This document shows, piece by piece, positions 1 through 6,837 of a stretch of DNA of 15,596 bases. The position numbers and the translations under genes are program-made. The notes below the pieces were generated by a model. It was not told the DNA's origin, made no database searches, and worked only from the letters and a program-made list of their open reading frames with translations. The stretch comes from Thermoanaerobaculales bacterium (GTDB taxonomy: Bacteria; Acidobacteriota; Thermoanaerobaculia; Thermoanaerobaculales; Sulfomarinibacteraceae), in assembly GCA_029932545.1 (NCBI GenBank), contig JAOZPW010000058.1, positions 1 through 15,596 on the forward strand, in the 5' to 3' direction. Within the stretch, counting starts at the first letter, position 1; every line of letters begins with the position of its first letter.

Positions 1-1
1 C

Positions 2-835
2 ACCAACGTTCCGTGCCTCTCCCCGTCGGCATCACTGCCAAGCTTGACCAAGGACAGCAAGCTCTTTTACCGAATCTTTCCCTCGGACGAGCTGGAAGGA
101 CGACGTGCCGGACGCTTTTTGAGGGAAGATCAGGACCTCGACACAGTCCTAATCTTCAGCCAGGACTCTGAACAGGCCAGGGGCATCGAACCTCCCTTCC
201 GCCATATTTTCGAACAAGCGATGCAGGGCAAGGTCGTCGACCGCATTCTGTTGACCGATCCCAACTGGGAACAGCAGGCCGCCGACAGCTGCGCCGCCAA
301 TAATCCTGAATCCGCCTACATCATTGCGTATGCCAACGAGACCCTTGATGTGCTCCGTCTGCTCCGTGACAAAGACTTCAAGGGAGTCGTTTGCGCCACT
401 TCGGCCTTTTACAGCGGCTATATCGTCGAGAAGAACCCGGAACTCACCGATGGAGTCTATTTCCCCCAGCCGGCGTTCGACGTGACAGATGAGCGGCCGT
501 TGGTGCAACCCTTCGTCACCAGCTATCGAGAGCAATTCAGCCAAGACCCCGACATCTACGCGGCCCACGCCTTCGACGCCATGCGGGTCGCCCTGGCAAC
601 CGTTACTCTGACCGAGATTTTTGAAACGCCCGAAATCCGGAAGACGCTTCAATTCAAGCTGGCGGAATTCCCAGGCGTAACCGGCGTCATCCAGTTCAAT
701 GATTACGGCGATGTCCATCGCAACCCCATCATGTTCATCGTCAAGGATGGCAAGGTCCGGAATTACGAGCGTTACGTCGAAGCGGAAAAAAAGAAGATCC
801 GCGAGAAAATCAGAAACCTCTTGATCAACGGATAA
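2..835 (+). CDS. Periplasmic-binding-protein-like (Leu/Ile/Val-type) ligand-binding protein, 5' end missing
   Basis: The reading frame is open to the left edge, so the gene begins outside the window; the first visible in-frame start (TTG at 44) is probably not the real one. The visible 277 residues look like the second half of a type 1 periplasmic-binding fold of the branched-chain amino-acid receptor family. Signs of this are SASLPSLT followed by LFYRIFPSDELEGRRAGRFL near the start, the strand DTVLIFSQDSEQARG, the segment ESAYIIAYANETLDVLRLLR, and IYAAHAFDAMRVAL with a late GVTGVIQFNDYGDV. Such proteins bind small ligands for ABC transporters or act as sensory domains. No permease or ATPase gene follows, so transport is not shown. 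The C-terminus is rich in Lys and Arg. The family call is fairly firm; the ligand is unknown. Confidence 0.8.
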   Translation, partial: TNVPCLSPSASLPSLTKDSKLFYRIFPSDELEGRRAGRFLREDQDLDTVLIFSQDSEQARGIEPPFRHIFEQAMQGKVVDRILLTDPNWEQQAADSCAANNPESAYIIAYANETLDVLRLLRDKDFKGVVCATSAFYSGYIVEKNPELTDGVYFPQPAFDVTDERPLVQPFVTSYREQFSQDPDIYAAHAFDAMRVALATVTLTEIFETPEIRKTLQFKLAEFPGVTGVIQFNDYGDVHRNPIMFIVKDGKVRNYERYVEAEKKKIREKIRNLLING

Positions 836-837
836 GC

Positions 838-850
838 CGGCTTCGCCGGA
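838..850 (+). terminator. Short UUCG-type hairpin after the first gene
   Basis: CCGGCTTCGCCGG forms a 5-bp GC stem with a TTC loop three bases after the stop codon of the preceding gene. No T-run follows, so it is at best a weak or factor-assisted terminator, or a 3'-end stabiliser. The same core occurs at 2773-2785, just past the end of the MFS gene. Confidence 0.35.
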
Positions 851-855
851 CGCTG

Positions 856-874
856 TCAGCTATCAGCTATCAGC
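856..874. repeat. 7-bp tandem repeat (TCAGCTA x2.7)
   Basis: TCAGCTATCAGCTATCAGC is 2.7 copies of the heptamer TCAGCTA, in the 84-bp gap between the first gene and mtaB. Similar heptamer runs occur in intergenic DNA of many bacteria (from memory). Function unknown. Confidence 0.6.
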
Positions 875-919
875 CCGCGGCCACCAGAAACAGAATTCGA
901 GTCGGTCGTTGGAGGGCCA

Positions 920-2278
920 GTGGCTAAGGTCCGCATAGAAAGCATCGGTTGCCGTTTAAACATCGGCGAGATGGAGGCCTTGGCGAGTACTCTCGCGGGC
1001 CGGGGTCACCGGGTGGTCACCGCAGGCGAGACCGCTGACCTCTGTATTTTCAACACATGTACAGTCACCGCAATGGCCTCACGGAAATCCAGACAGATAC
1101 TTCGCCAACTACGTCGTGCCAACCCAGGCGCCGCCATGGTGGCCACCGGATGCTATGCCGAGATGGCGCCCGACACGGTCTCCGCACTGGGGATGGATCT
1201 GGTCGTCGGCAATCAAGACAAGGACCGTCTGGCCGAAATTCTGAAAGACAAGGGACTGTTGGTAAACGATGAAACCGACTCAGGATCACTCGACCAGCCC
1301 AAGGCCGGTCCCGACCCCCACCGCAGAACTCGAGCCTTCCTCAAGGTCCAGGACGGATGCGACAACGCCTGTGCATATTGCGTCGTCACCATAGCCCGTG
1401 GCCCGGGCCGCAGCCGGCAACCTCGTGCGGTCATCGACGACATCTCACGGCTCCTCGACGACGGCTACAGGGAGATCATCCTCTCCGGAGTTCACCTGGG
1501 GTCCTTCGGCCATGACTCCGGTGACCGGCACGGACTCCATCGTCTGGTTGAACGCATCCTCGGTATGGGCACGGTCCCCCGCCTGAGACTCTCATCACTC
1601 GAACCCTGGGATCTATCGCCGGATTTCTTCGATCTATTCACCGACTCACACCTGATGCCGCACCTTCACTTACCCCTTCAAAGCGGCTGCGATGCCACCC
1701 TCAGACGCATGGCCCGAAAGACTACACAGGAGGACTACTCGGCCCTGGTGTCGGATGCACGGCAACGGGTACCCGATATCTCGATTTCCACGGACGTCAT
1801 GGCCGGATTCCCCGGTGAAACCGACTCTGAGTTTAAGCAGAGTTTTGCGTTCGTCAAGACGATGGAATTTTCCCACTTGCACATCTTCAGGTACTCGATC
1901 CGCGAAGGCACCCCGGCAGCAACGATGAATCATCAAGTTCCGGGGCCCATCGCAACTGAAAGAAGTCGTCAATTTCACGGTCTGAATGCGGTAATCGAGG
2001 CGTCTTTCGCCCGGCGGTTCGAGGGGAGAGAACTCGATGTTCTGTGGGAGACCGCCGAAGACTACGGTCCCGGGCTGCGCTGGAGTGGATTGACACCCCA
2101 CGCCCTCCGCGTGGTGACCGAGACTTCTTCCGATGTCGATTTGTTCAATACAATCACACCGACCCGGATTCTCACAGCGTTTCCGGGAGAGGTTCTCGGC
2201 CAGGTGCATGGTGTCAGTCTGCCGAATATGGTCGAGGAGAAGTCAAGACGGTTGATGACAATCGAGGGGTCCGGATAG
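920..2278 (+). CDS. mtaB: tRNA (N6-threonylcarbamoyladenosine(37)-C2)-methylthiotransferase MtaB
   Basis: This radical-SAM enzyme converts t6A37 to ms2t6A in tRNAs reading ANN codons, which stabilises codon pairing. The protein has 452 residues, a normal length. The N-terminal UPF0004 domain starts IESIGCRLN and carries the three expected cluster cysteines C11, C47 (NTC) and C78 (TGCYAE). The radical-SAM CxxxCxxC motif is C147, C151, C154 in GCDNACAYC. Later family landmarks are LSGVHLGSFG, LHLPLQSGCD and DVMAGFPGET. A divergent TRAM-like tail occupies roughly residues 365-435. The start is GTG with GGAGGG only about 3-4 bases upstream, a short but usable spacing; the N-terminus matches the family exactly here. 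It has no obvious operon partner in the window. Confidence 0.93.
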   Translation: MAKVRIESIGCRLNIGEMEALASTLAGRGHRVVTAGETADLCIFNTCTVTAMASRKSRQILRQLRRANPGAAMVATGCYAEMAPDTVSALGMDLVVGNQDKDRLAEILKDKGLLVNDETDSGSLDQPKAGPDPHRRTRAFLKVQDGCDNACAYCVVTIARGPGRSRQPRAVIDDISRLLDDGYREIILSGVHLGSFGHDSGDRHGLHRLVERILGMGTVPRLRLSSLEPWDLSPDFFDLFTDSHLMPHLHLPLQSGCDATLRRMARKTTQEDYSALVSDARQRVPDISISTDVMAGFPGETDSEFKQSFAFVKTMEFSHLHIFRYSIREGTPAATMNHQVPGPIATERSRQFHGLNAVIEASFARRFEGRELDVLWETAEDYGPGLRWSGLTPHALRVVTETSSDVDLFNTITPTRILTAFPGEVLGQVHGVSLPNMVEEKSRRLMTIEGSG

Positions 2279-2330
2279 CAACTCACACGCCAAGACCTCT
2301 GAGAAAACGAGGCGGTACCATTCAGAAAAG

Positions 2331-2721
2331 AATTACCACAGAGACACAGAGGAACACAGAGGGCAACCCAAGGGCGCTCCCGGCGTTCGCTTACCCGCCT
2401 TGCGGGTTTAAGCTGAAGGCCTGTCCATCGCCTCAGACGCAGGGCGTCCCATCGAAGTACAGCCCTTCAGCACGCGGGCTTTGCCCGCCCGGACGAACCA
2501 GTCCAATGCGCTCAAGGTCCGCTTCAAGTGGTATGCCCTAGAGCCCGGTTGTACGCGAAGCGTGCTGGGGCAGAAGGGAGGCGGGTGATAAAACTCGTTA
2601 TTGGAACCCGTTTCTCTTCTGCCATCGGCGGACGAAGTCCGTGAACCGGGCGGTACTGACGACTCCGTTGGAACTCTCCTCTGTGTGTTCTCTCTGTGCT
2701 CTCTGTGTCTCTGTGGTGAAT
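2331..2721. repeat. Inverted-repeat-bounded non-coding element (CACAGAGACACAGAG ends)
   Basis: The 515-bp gap between mtaB and the convergent MFS gene has no convincing gene. ACCACAGAGACACAGAG at 2335-2351 is repeated as an exact reverse complement at 2701-2717, and weaker CACAGAG copies extend both arms inward (to about 2360 and from about 2677). The interior holds several small palindromes: ACCCGCCTTGCGGGT (2394-2408), GCGGGCTTTGCCCGC (2475-2489) and CGGACGAAGTCCG (2630-2642). Ends of this sequence type recur in the non-coding DNA of diverse environmental bacteria (from memory). The arrangement resembles a non-autonomous mobile element or large REP-like cassette. Target-site duplications were not evident. 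Confidence 0.55.
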
Positions 2722-2771
2722 CTGCTCTCAGACTTGGTCGGCAGCTTGCCTCGGAGGTTTGGCAGTTTGAT

Positions 2772-2786
2772 TCCGGCTTCGCCGGA
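2772..2786 (-). terminator. Hairpin just past the MFS stop codon
   Basis: TCCGGCTTCGCCGGA forms a 6-bp stem with a TTC loop, 7 bases beyond the minus-strand stop at 2794. No T-run follows on the minus strand. Its core is identical to the hairpin at 838-850, so it may be a genome-wide 3'-end element rather than a classic terminator. Confidence 0.35.
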
Positions 2787-2793
2787 TCAGTCT

Positions 2794-3990
2794 CTACCGG
2801 AATCTCCGTGCAAGCAGTTGGAATCCCACAAACAAAAGAAGGCCGCTGCAGCCTATCCCGTACCACAGGACTGACGGCCCAAGACGTTGGTAAATCGCGG
2901 TGCCGAGCAGAGGCGAAACGACAAAGGCCGTTGCAAAAGAAAGCGTGTAGGCACCCATATAGCGACCTGCCGACCGTCGTCCCGCCCGCGCCGCAACCAC
3001 CGCGTTGACCATCGGGAGATTGAGCATTTCTCCCAGACTCCATACACAAATCAAGAAAATCGCGAAGGCAATACCGGTGCCAAGGGGTAACAACCCCAGG
3101 CCAAGACAGATCAATACCGCCCCTATCCCGGCCACCTTGAGGTGGTCATACTGTTCGATCAGATGTAAGAGCACCATTTCGAAGAGCACAATCAGCAACG
3201 CGTTGAAAGCCATCAAAAAGCCCACTCCACGCTCATTCAGACCGTACACCTCACGCAGGTAGATCGGATACGTGATCCACACCTGGAGAAACGCCATGGC
3301 CATGAAAAAGACCAGGACAAGCAGCACCAGGAATGGGCCGTCTTTCCAGGGTGAAACGACGGGTTCGTCTTTTTCTTGGGTCATTTCGGGCCGCAGCGCC
3401 TCTGGAGAAATCGCCGCAAAAAGAACCACCCCGGCCGCCCAACAGGTCACACCGTCCACCACGAAGAGCCATCGGTAACTGATCGACGCCAAAATACCGG
3501 CGACCGCCGGTCCCAGGGCCATCCCAAGGTTGACCGCCAGCCTGATCAGTGCAAATGCTCGAGGCCGGCCGTCAGTCGGAGAGGCCAACGCAACAGCCGC
3601 CATCATCGCCGGCCTGAAAGCCTCCGACACGACACTGACCAAAAAAACACCTGCGACCATCGTCGGAAAGGTGCGCAACTGCCCGAGGACAAGGAACCCT
3701 GCCCCTGACAACCCAAGAGATACCAACTGGATCCGGATGGCACCATAACGATCCGAGAGACGGCCGCCGACAATGGCGCCCACCATTGCGCCAAGCCCAA
3801 AGACCGCCAGCACAACACCTGCCCTCTCAACGCTCAGACCAAAATCACGAGTTAGATAGAGACTCAGAAAGGGCAGGACCATCGTTCCCGCCCGGTTAAC
3901 CAGGGCGCCTCCGGCCAGGATCCACACCAGGCGGGGGAGGCCTGAAAAGGCTTCTCTATAGGTGGCAATGATTGTATGAAACAACTTCAT
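2794..3990 (-). CDS. Major facilitator superfamily (MFS) transporter
   Basis: This 398-residue membrane protein has about 12 hydrophobic segments, the MFS layout. MFS motif A between helices 2 and 3 is visible as GGRLSDRYGAIR (about residues 75-86). The N-terminus, with GLPRLVWILAGGALVNRAGTM and LPFLSLYLTRDFG, is typical of the drug/metabolite efflux-like branch. The substrate cannot be read from sequence. The ATG at 3990 is chosen; an in-frame GTG at 3999 would add three residues, and neither has a strong ribosome site. It lies 16 bases after the GNAT gene on the same strand and is probably the last gene of a thioesterase-GNAT-MFS unit. The gene ends next to the repeat-rich segment 2331-2786 and is not truncated. 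Confidence 0.88.
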   Translation of the reverse strand: MKLFHTIIATYREAFSGLPRLVWILAGGALVNRAGTMVLPFLSLYLTRDFGLSVERAGVVLAVFGLGAMVGAIVGGRLSDRYGAIRIQLVSLGLSGAGFLVLGQLRTFPTMVAGVFLVSVVSEAFRPAMMAAVALASPTDGRPRAFALIRLAVNLGMALGPAVAGILASISYRWLFVVDGVTCWAAGVVLFAAISPEALRPEMTQEKDEPVVSPWKDGPFLVLLVLVFFMAMAFLQVWITYPIYLREVYGLNERGVGFLMAFNALLIVLFEMVLLHLIEQYDHLKVAGIGAVLICLGLGLLPLGTGIAFAIFLICVWSLGEMLNLPMVNAVVAARAGRRSAGRYMGAYTLSFATAFVVSPLLGTAIYQRLGPSVLWYGIGCSGLLLFVGFQLLARRFR

Positions 3991-4006
3991 TCCGACCACA
4001 AGGTGA

Positions 4007-4498
4007 TCAGCCTGGCGGCTTCGCCAGATCGTCGAGTCTCTCGCCCGTCAGACGCCATGTGGTCCACTCATCCTGGGCTTCGGCGCCGAGACGGCGGTAG
4101 AAACCGATTGCCGGTTCGTTCCAGTCGAGTACGGCCCACTCCAGTCGGCCGCAATCCCGCTCAATGGTGAGGTTCGCGAGGTGTGACAGCAGGGCTCGGC
4201 CGATGCCACGACCCCTGAACGCCGGCATGACGAAGAGATCTTCGAGCCAGATTCCAGGCTTGGCAAGAAACGTCGAGTAGGTTGAAAAGAAAAGCGCGAA
4301 AGCCGCCCCCCGCCCATCCCACTCGGCAATCAGGATCTCGGCTGCAGGACTCGGCCCGAACAGCGTGCGTTCGATCGCCTCTTCAGTCGCTACAACTTCG
4401 TCAGCGAGGCGCTCATACTCGGCCAGTCCCCGAATGAACTCCAACACCTGAGCGGCATCACTCGGGCCGGCCATTCTGATCGTCAACGAGCCACTCAT
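4007..4498 (-). CDS. GNAT-family N-acetyltransferase (diamine acetyltransferase-like)
   Basis: This 163-residue single-domain acetyl-CoA-dependent acetyltransferase has the pyrophosphate-binding motif A at residues 91-103 (MPAFRGRGIGRAL, R-G-x-G-x-G type) and a motif B-like WNEPAIGFYRRLGA at 126-139, with Y134 placed to act as general acid. The N-terminal half (IRMAGPSDAAQVLEFIRGLA, EYERLADEV, then TLFG) and the FSTYSTFLAKPGIWLEDLFV segment resemble the spermidine/spermine or thialysine acetyltransferase subgroup. The substrate is a guess, with a small amine most likely. Its ATG overlaps the TGA of the thioesterase gene (ATGA, 4 bases), indicating translational coupling. The last codons contain a hairpin with a GCTT loop (4012-4027). 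Confidence 0.88.
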   Translation of the reverse strand: MSGSLTIRMAGPSDAAQVLEFIRGLAEYERLADEVVATEEAIERTLFGPSPAAEILIAEWDGRGAAFALFFSTYSTFLAKPGIWLEDLFVMPAFRGRGIGRALLSHLANLTIERDCGRLEWAVLDWNEPAIGFYRRLGAEAQDEWTTWRLTGERLDDLAKPPG

Positions 4499-4929
4499 TT
4501 CACGCCCTCCTCAATCAGCGCCCGAAGGGTCTGGGGCACCTGGACCACAGCACGGGCTTCTGGATCGGCAAAGACGACGCCGGTTTGGGCCACTGCCACC
4601 AATTCCCCGGTGGCCTGGTCCCTGACGCCATACGTGAATTCGAGTCCGCGACTCCCTTCAAAAACCATGCCGATGTCGATCATCAGCGTCTGCCCAAAAA
4701 ACGCCTCCGAGCGATAGCTGACCGCCAGGTCGACGACCAAGAGCGTGCGGCCCTCGATGTCGATCTCAGTCATTCCGTGGGCGGCCAAAAACTCGGCCCT
4801 GGCATGATGAAGCAGACCAATCAACTCCACATGCCCCAAATGCTTGCCGTAGTTCACATCAGTGACACGAACATCAAGGTGTGTTGTGAAGATCACATTT
4901 TCAGGGGGGACTAATCGCAAACGTGCCAT
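4495..4929 (-). CDS. Acyl-CoA thioesterase, hotdog fold (4HBT/YbgC-like)
   Basis: This 144-residue single hotdog-fold domain probably hydrolyses acyl-CoA thioesters in the cytoplasm. The N-terminal strand and hot-dog helix region reads RVTDVNYGKHLGHVELIGLL; the R-x-x-D and the G-H before the helix match the 4HBT pattern. In place of the usual ExAR after the helix there is HHAR, so the classical helix glutamate is absent. The later LLVVDLAVSYRSEAFFGQTL and TYGVRDQATGELVAVAQTGVVF are typical family strands. The ATG has AGAGG five bases upstream. It is the first gene of the minus-strand trio and overlaps the GNAT start. The tRNA-Gln gene lies 85 bases upstream on the same strand, so read-through from its promoter is possible. 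Confidence 0.85.
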   Translation of the reverse strand: MARLRLVPPENVIFTTHLDVRVTDVNYGKHLGHVELIGLLHHARAEFLAAHGMTEIDIEGRTLLVVDLAVSYRSEAFFGQTLMIDIGMVFEGSRGLEFTYGVRDQATGELVAVAQTGVVFADPEARAVVQVPQTLRALIEEGVK

Positions 4930-4992
4930 GATACCTCTGACCGAAGCCTACCACTCTCTGTTTGTGAGGTTGGGAAAAGGCTTACCACTCAT

Positions 4993-5013
4993 GCAATTTG
5001 TTCGACAAATTGC
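4993..5013 (-). terminator. Perfect 8-bp hairpin directly after tRNA-Gln
   Basis: GCAATTTG and CAAATTGC pair perfectly around a 5-base loop. The stem starts one base after the encoded CCA of the tRNA. There is no T-run on the minus strand, so it could be a weak terminator or a 3'-trailer structure that guides tRNA end maturation. Confidence 0.5.
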
Positions 5014-5014
5014 G

Positions 5015-5088
5015 TGGCTGGGGTGCAGGGATTCGAACCCCGATACTACGGTCCAGAGCCGCATGTCCTGCCGTTGGACGACACCCCA
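5015..5088 (-). tRNA. tRNA-Gln (anticodon CUG), CCA encoded
   Basis: This 74-base cloverleaf lies on the minus strand. The acceptor stem TGGGGTG pairs with CACCCCA, followed by discriminator G and an encoded CCA. The D arm contains the TCC/GGA stem around AACGGCA. The anticodon stem TGCGG/CCGTA (one G-T pair) closes the loop CTCTGGA, giving anticodon CTG, which reads the CAG codon. The T arm contains GGTTCGAATCC. The U1-A72 first pair is characteristic of glutamine tRNAs. Confidence 0.97.
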
Positions 5089-5101
5089 ATACAGCCGGGG
5101 G

Positions 5102-5130
5102 AGTATAGCCAGAGCCGCCATGACGGTCAA
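5102..5130 (-). promoter_or_regulatory. Sigma-70-type promoter of tRNA-Gln
   Basis: On the minus strand TTGACC (5130-5125) and TATACT (5107-5102) are separated by exactly 17 bases; each box matches the housekeeping consensus at 5 of 6 positions. The -10 box ends 13 bases before the mature tRNA 5' end, leaving a leader of only a few bases. This is the clearest promoter in the left half of the window. Confidence 0.8.
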
Positions 5131-5288
5131 GTCTTTCCATAGAGTTTGTGGACCGGATCTCAGCAAGGCCCCTGTGAAGTCGAATGACCTCATGCCAAAT
5201 TATCTAAAACTCCTAGTTCCCATGATAGAATTCACATGCCTCATCGGTGCAATGCATCAATTATCGAGGCAGGGGAGATATAATTATC

Positions 5289-6050
5289 ATGAAACAGGCT
5301 CTATTGGTGGTGTGTGTTGTAGCGTTGGTCGCAGCCCCGGTCGCCGCGGCGGACATGAGTCGAGGGGTCCCCTCAAACCCCGCAGGCTCTCGAACGATGA
5401 CCTGCGGAAACGTCTCTTATGACAATGGTGAAGCCACAAGCTCCGCATGGTTCGGCGGAGGTCAGGCTGGAGATCCTGACCTGATGATGGGTGTTCTCTT
5501 CAACCTTGCGGATTTCGGTTTCACCCCTGGTACCGTTGAGATCGTCTCCTACTGCGCCGGAAACGATATGGATTGGGGCGGCCCGTGGCCCAATGCGGCT
5601 TTTATCTATTCCGACAGTGGTGGCGTTCCGAATGACGCGGCCCCCCTCTTTCAGGGAATCATCGATACCGGGAACGGCGCTGGAGACTATGAGGTGACGT
5701 TGCCTGCTCCCGTGATGCTCGGCGGTGACTTCTGGGTGATGATTCGCGGCGATGCTGCGTACGCCGGTGAGGACTTCAACCTGGACTTCGATGCCGGCCC
5801 AGGCGCCCATCACAGCTATGTTTCTGATACCGGAATCGGCGGTTTGACGGAACCAGATTACGGCGAAGGTCCTGGCGAAAACAACTATATGCTTCGGGCC
5901 ACCCTTCAAGAAGCAACCGGCCCCACCCCGACGCCTCCCCCCGGTGGTGGCGGCGGCGAGCCCATCCCGGCGATGAACCGCTTCGGCATGCTGGCGATGA
6001 TCGCCCTGCTCGCCGGCGTGGCCATCCTGGTGGTGATTCGACGGAAGTAG
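5289..6050 (+). CDS. Secreted protein with IPAM-type C-terminal sorting tail (copy A)
   Basis: This 253-residue exported protein of unknown function begins with a signal peptide (MKQALLVVCVVALVAAPVAA, cleavage near residue 20). A mature domain of about 190 residues, rich in Gly, Asp and aromatic residues and probably a beta sandwich, is followed by a Thr/Pro/Gly linker (TPTPPPGGGGG, about 213-223). The tail starts IPAMNRFG (226-233), then a hydrophobic helix (about 234-250) and RRK at the end. This is the tripartite plan of exosortase-processed proteins, closest to the IPTLxxWG class. The mature part has two cysteines (C39, C89). The start is the ATG after AGGGGAGA; an upstream in-frame ATG at 5247 would spoil the signal peptide. 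A possible -10 box TAGAAT lies at 5226-5231 without a good -35. Confidence 0.85.
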   Translation: MKQALLVVCVVALVAAPVAAADMSRGVPSNPAGSRTMTCGNVSYDNGEATSSAWFGGGQAGDPDLMMGVLFNLADFGFTPGTVEIVSYCAGNDMDWGGPWPNAAFIYSDSGGVPNDAAPLFQGIIDTGNGAGDYEVTLPAPVMLGGDFWVMIRGDAAYAGEDFNLDFDAGPGAHHSYVSDTGIGGLTEPDYGEGPGENNYMLRATLQEATGPTPTPPPGGGGGEPIPAMNRFGMLAMIALLAGVAILVVIRRK

Positions 6051-6073
6051 TACAGATCTAAGACCAAGAAAAG

Positions 6074-6099
6074 GCGCCGCATCGTGCGGCGCTTTTTTT
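6074..6099 (+). terminator. Rho-independent terminator of protein A gene
   Basis: GCGCCGCA and TGCGGCGC form a perfect 8-bp stem with a TCG loop, followed directly by seven Ts. It lies 24 bases after the stop codon at 6050. Confidence 0.92.
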
Positions 6100-6178
6100 G
6101 TGCCCCGACTTGACCAACGATGAACAACCAGCGAGAATTACTTCTTGCCGATCTGCCACCCGCTGGAGAAGAACGCCG

Positions 6179-6715
6179 ATGTCCCATAAAATTACTACAG
6201 AGGATTTGTTACATGACTTTTGGTCCAGCAAAGCTGGACTGATTTGTCTCCTCCTGGTCGCCCTCACCTTGACCGCAGCAGCATTCACCTTTCAGGCCCT
6301 CCAGGGACCGTCCCTGCTGTGGCATATCGACGGCGATGAGGCAGTGGTGACGGTCGTCCGCTTTCCCACAGAAGCCGCCACCCGCGCCTACAAATGGAGT
6401 TCCATCTCAAACATTGAGTCCTTCGAAATGCCCGAAAAACCAGGAACCTTCGCAATCGTGTATCTGTATTCCGGATTGAACCTCCGAAGCCCCTGGCAGA
6501 ACAGCGACAACATCTCCAGGTATGACATCTATTACCCGGCACTCAAGGAGTTCTTCCGGCAAGCTCGTTTGGACAATAACGACGCCAAACTCCGGCACTA
6601 TCACCGAGCCTATCCTCTGGCCCTCGCTTCTTCGATCGCTGCAACCGGGATGTGGTCATTGTTTTTCATCACCGCCCTGAGGCATGGAAAACCCGTCTCA
6701 AAGGCCAGTTCGTGA
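6179..6715 (+). CDS. Hypothetical two-helix membrane protein
   Basis: I do not recognise this 178-residue protein. It has a short hydrophilic N-terminus, a membrane helix at about residues 20-41 (LICLLLVALTLTAAAFTFQA), a soluble middle of about 100 residues, a second helix at about 146-168 and a short basic tail. If the N-terminus is inside, the middle domain faces the periplasm. That domain contains RFPTEAATRAYKWSSISNIESF and a YDIYYPALKEFFRQARLD segment. The ATG at 6179 is chosen because GGAGAAG lies 7 bases upstream and the membrane topology is sensible. It sits between two sorting-tail protein genes and after a strong terminator, so it has its own promoter. A role with those proteins is only a guess. 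Confidence 0.7.
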   Translation: MSHKITTEDLLHDFWSSKAGLICLLLVALTLTAAAFTFQALQGPSLLWHIDGDEAVVTVVRFPTEAATRAYKWSSISNIESFEMPEKPGTFAIVYLYSGLNLRSPWQNSDNISRYDIYYPALKEFFRQARLDNNDAKLRHYHRAYPLALASSIAATGMWSLFFITALRHGKPVSKASS

Positions 6716-6837
6716 ATTTTTTCTCGCAAAATCTCGTATTCCACGGTATTATGGCTGTCGGTATTGAGTTATTCTTTGCCCGATCGGCGAGTTTTTCGAA
6801 GTTCGGAACATTTTTTTCACCACAAGGAGGAAGAGAA

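Noticed and set aside
149..718. 189-residue open frame on the minus strand
   Set aside because: It lies wholly antisense to the periplasmic-binding-protein gene, has no family signature and is explained by GC-rich codon bias.
2331..2721. CRISPR array or insertion sequence
   Set aside because: There are only two main arms in opposite orientation, no regular spacers and no transposase frame.
2408..3049. 213-residue minus-strand frame across the repeat-rich gap
   Set aside because: It runs out of the MFS gene in the wrong frame and through the inverted repeats; its composition (Arg, Ser, Pro, Cys rich) is not protein-like.
4862..5422. 186-residue plus-strand frame
   Set aside because: It spans the antisense of tRNA-Gln and the signal-peptide region of protein A in another frame.
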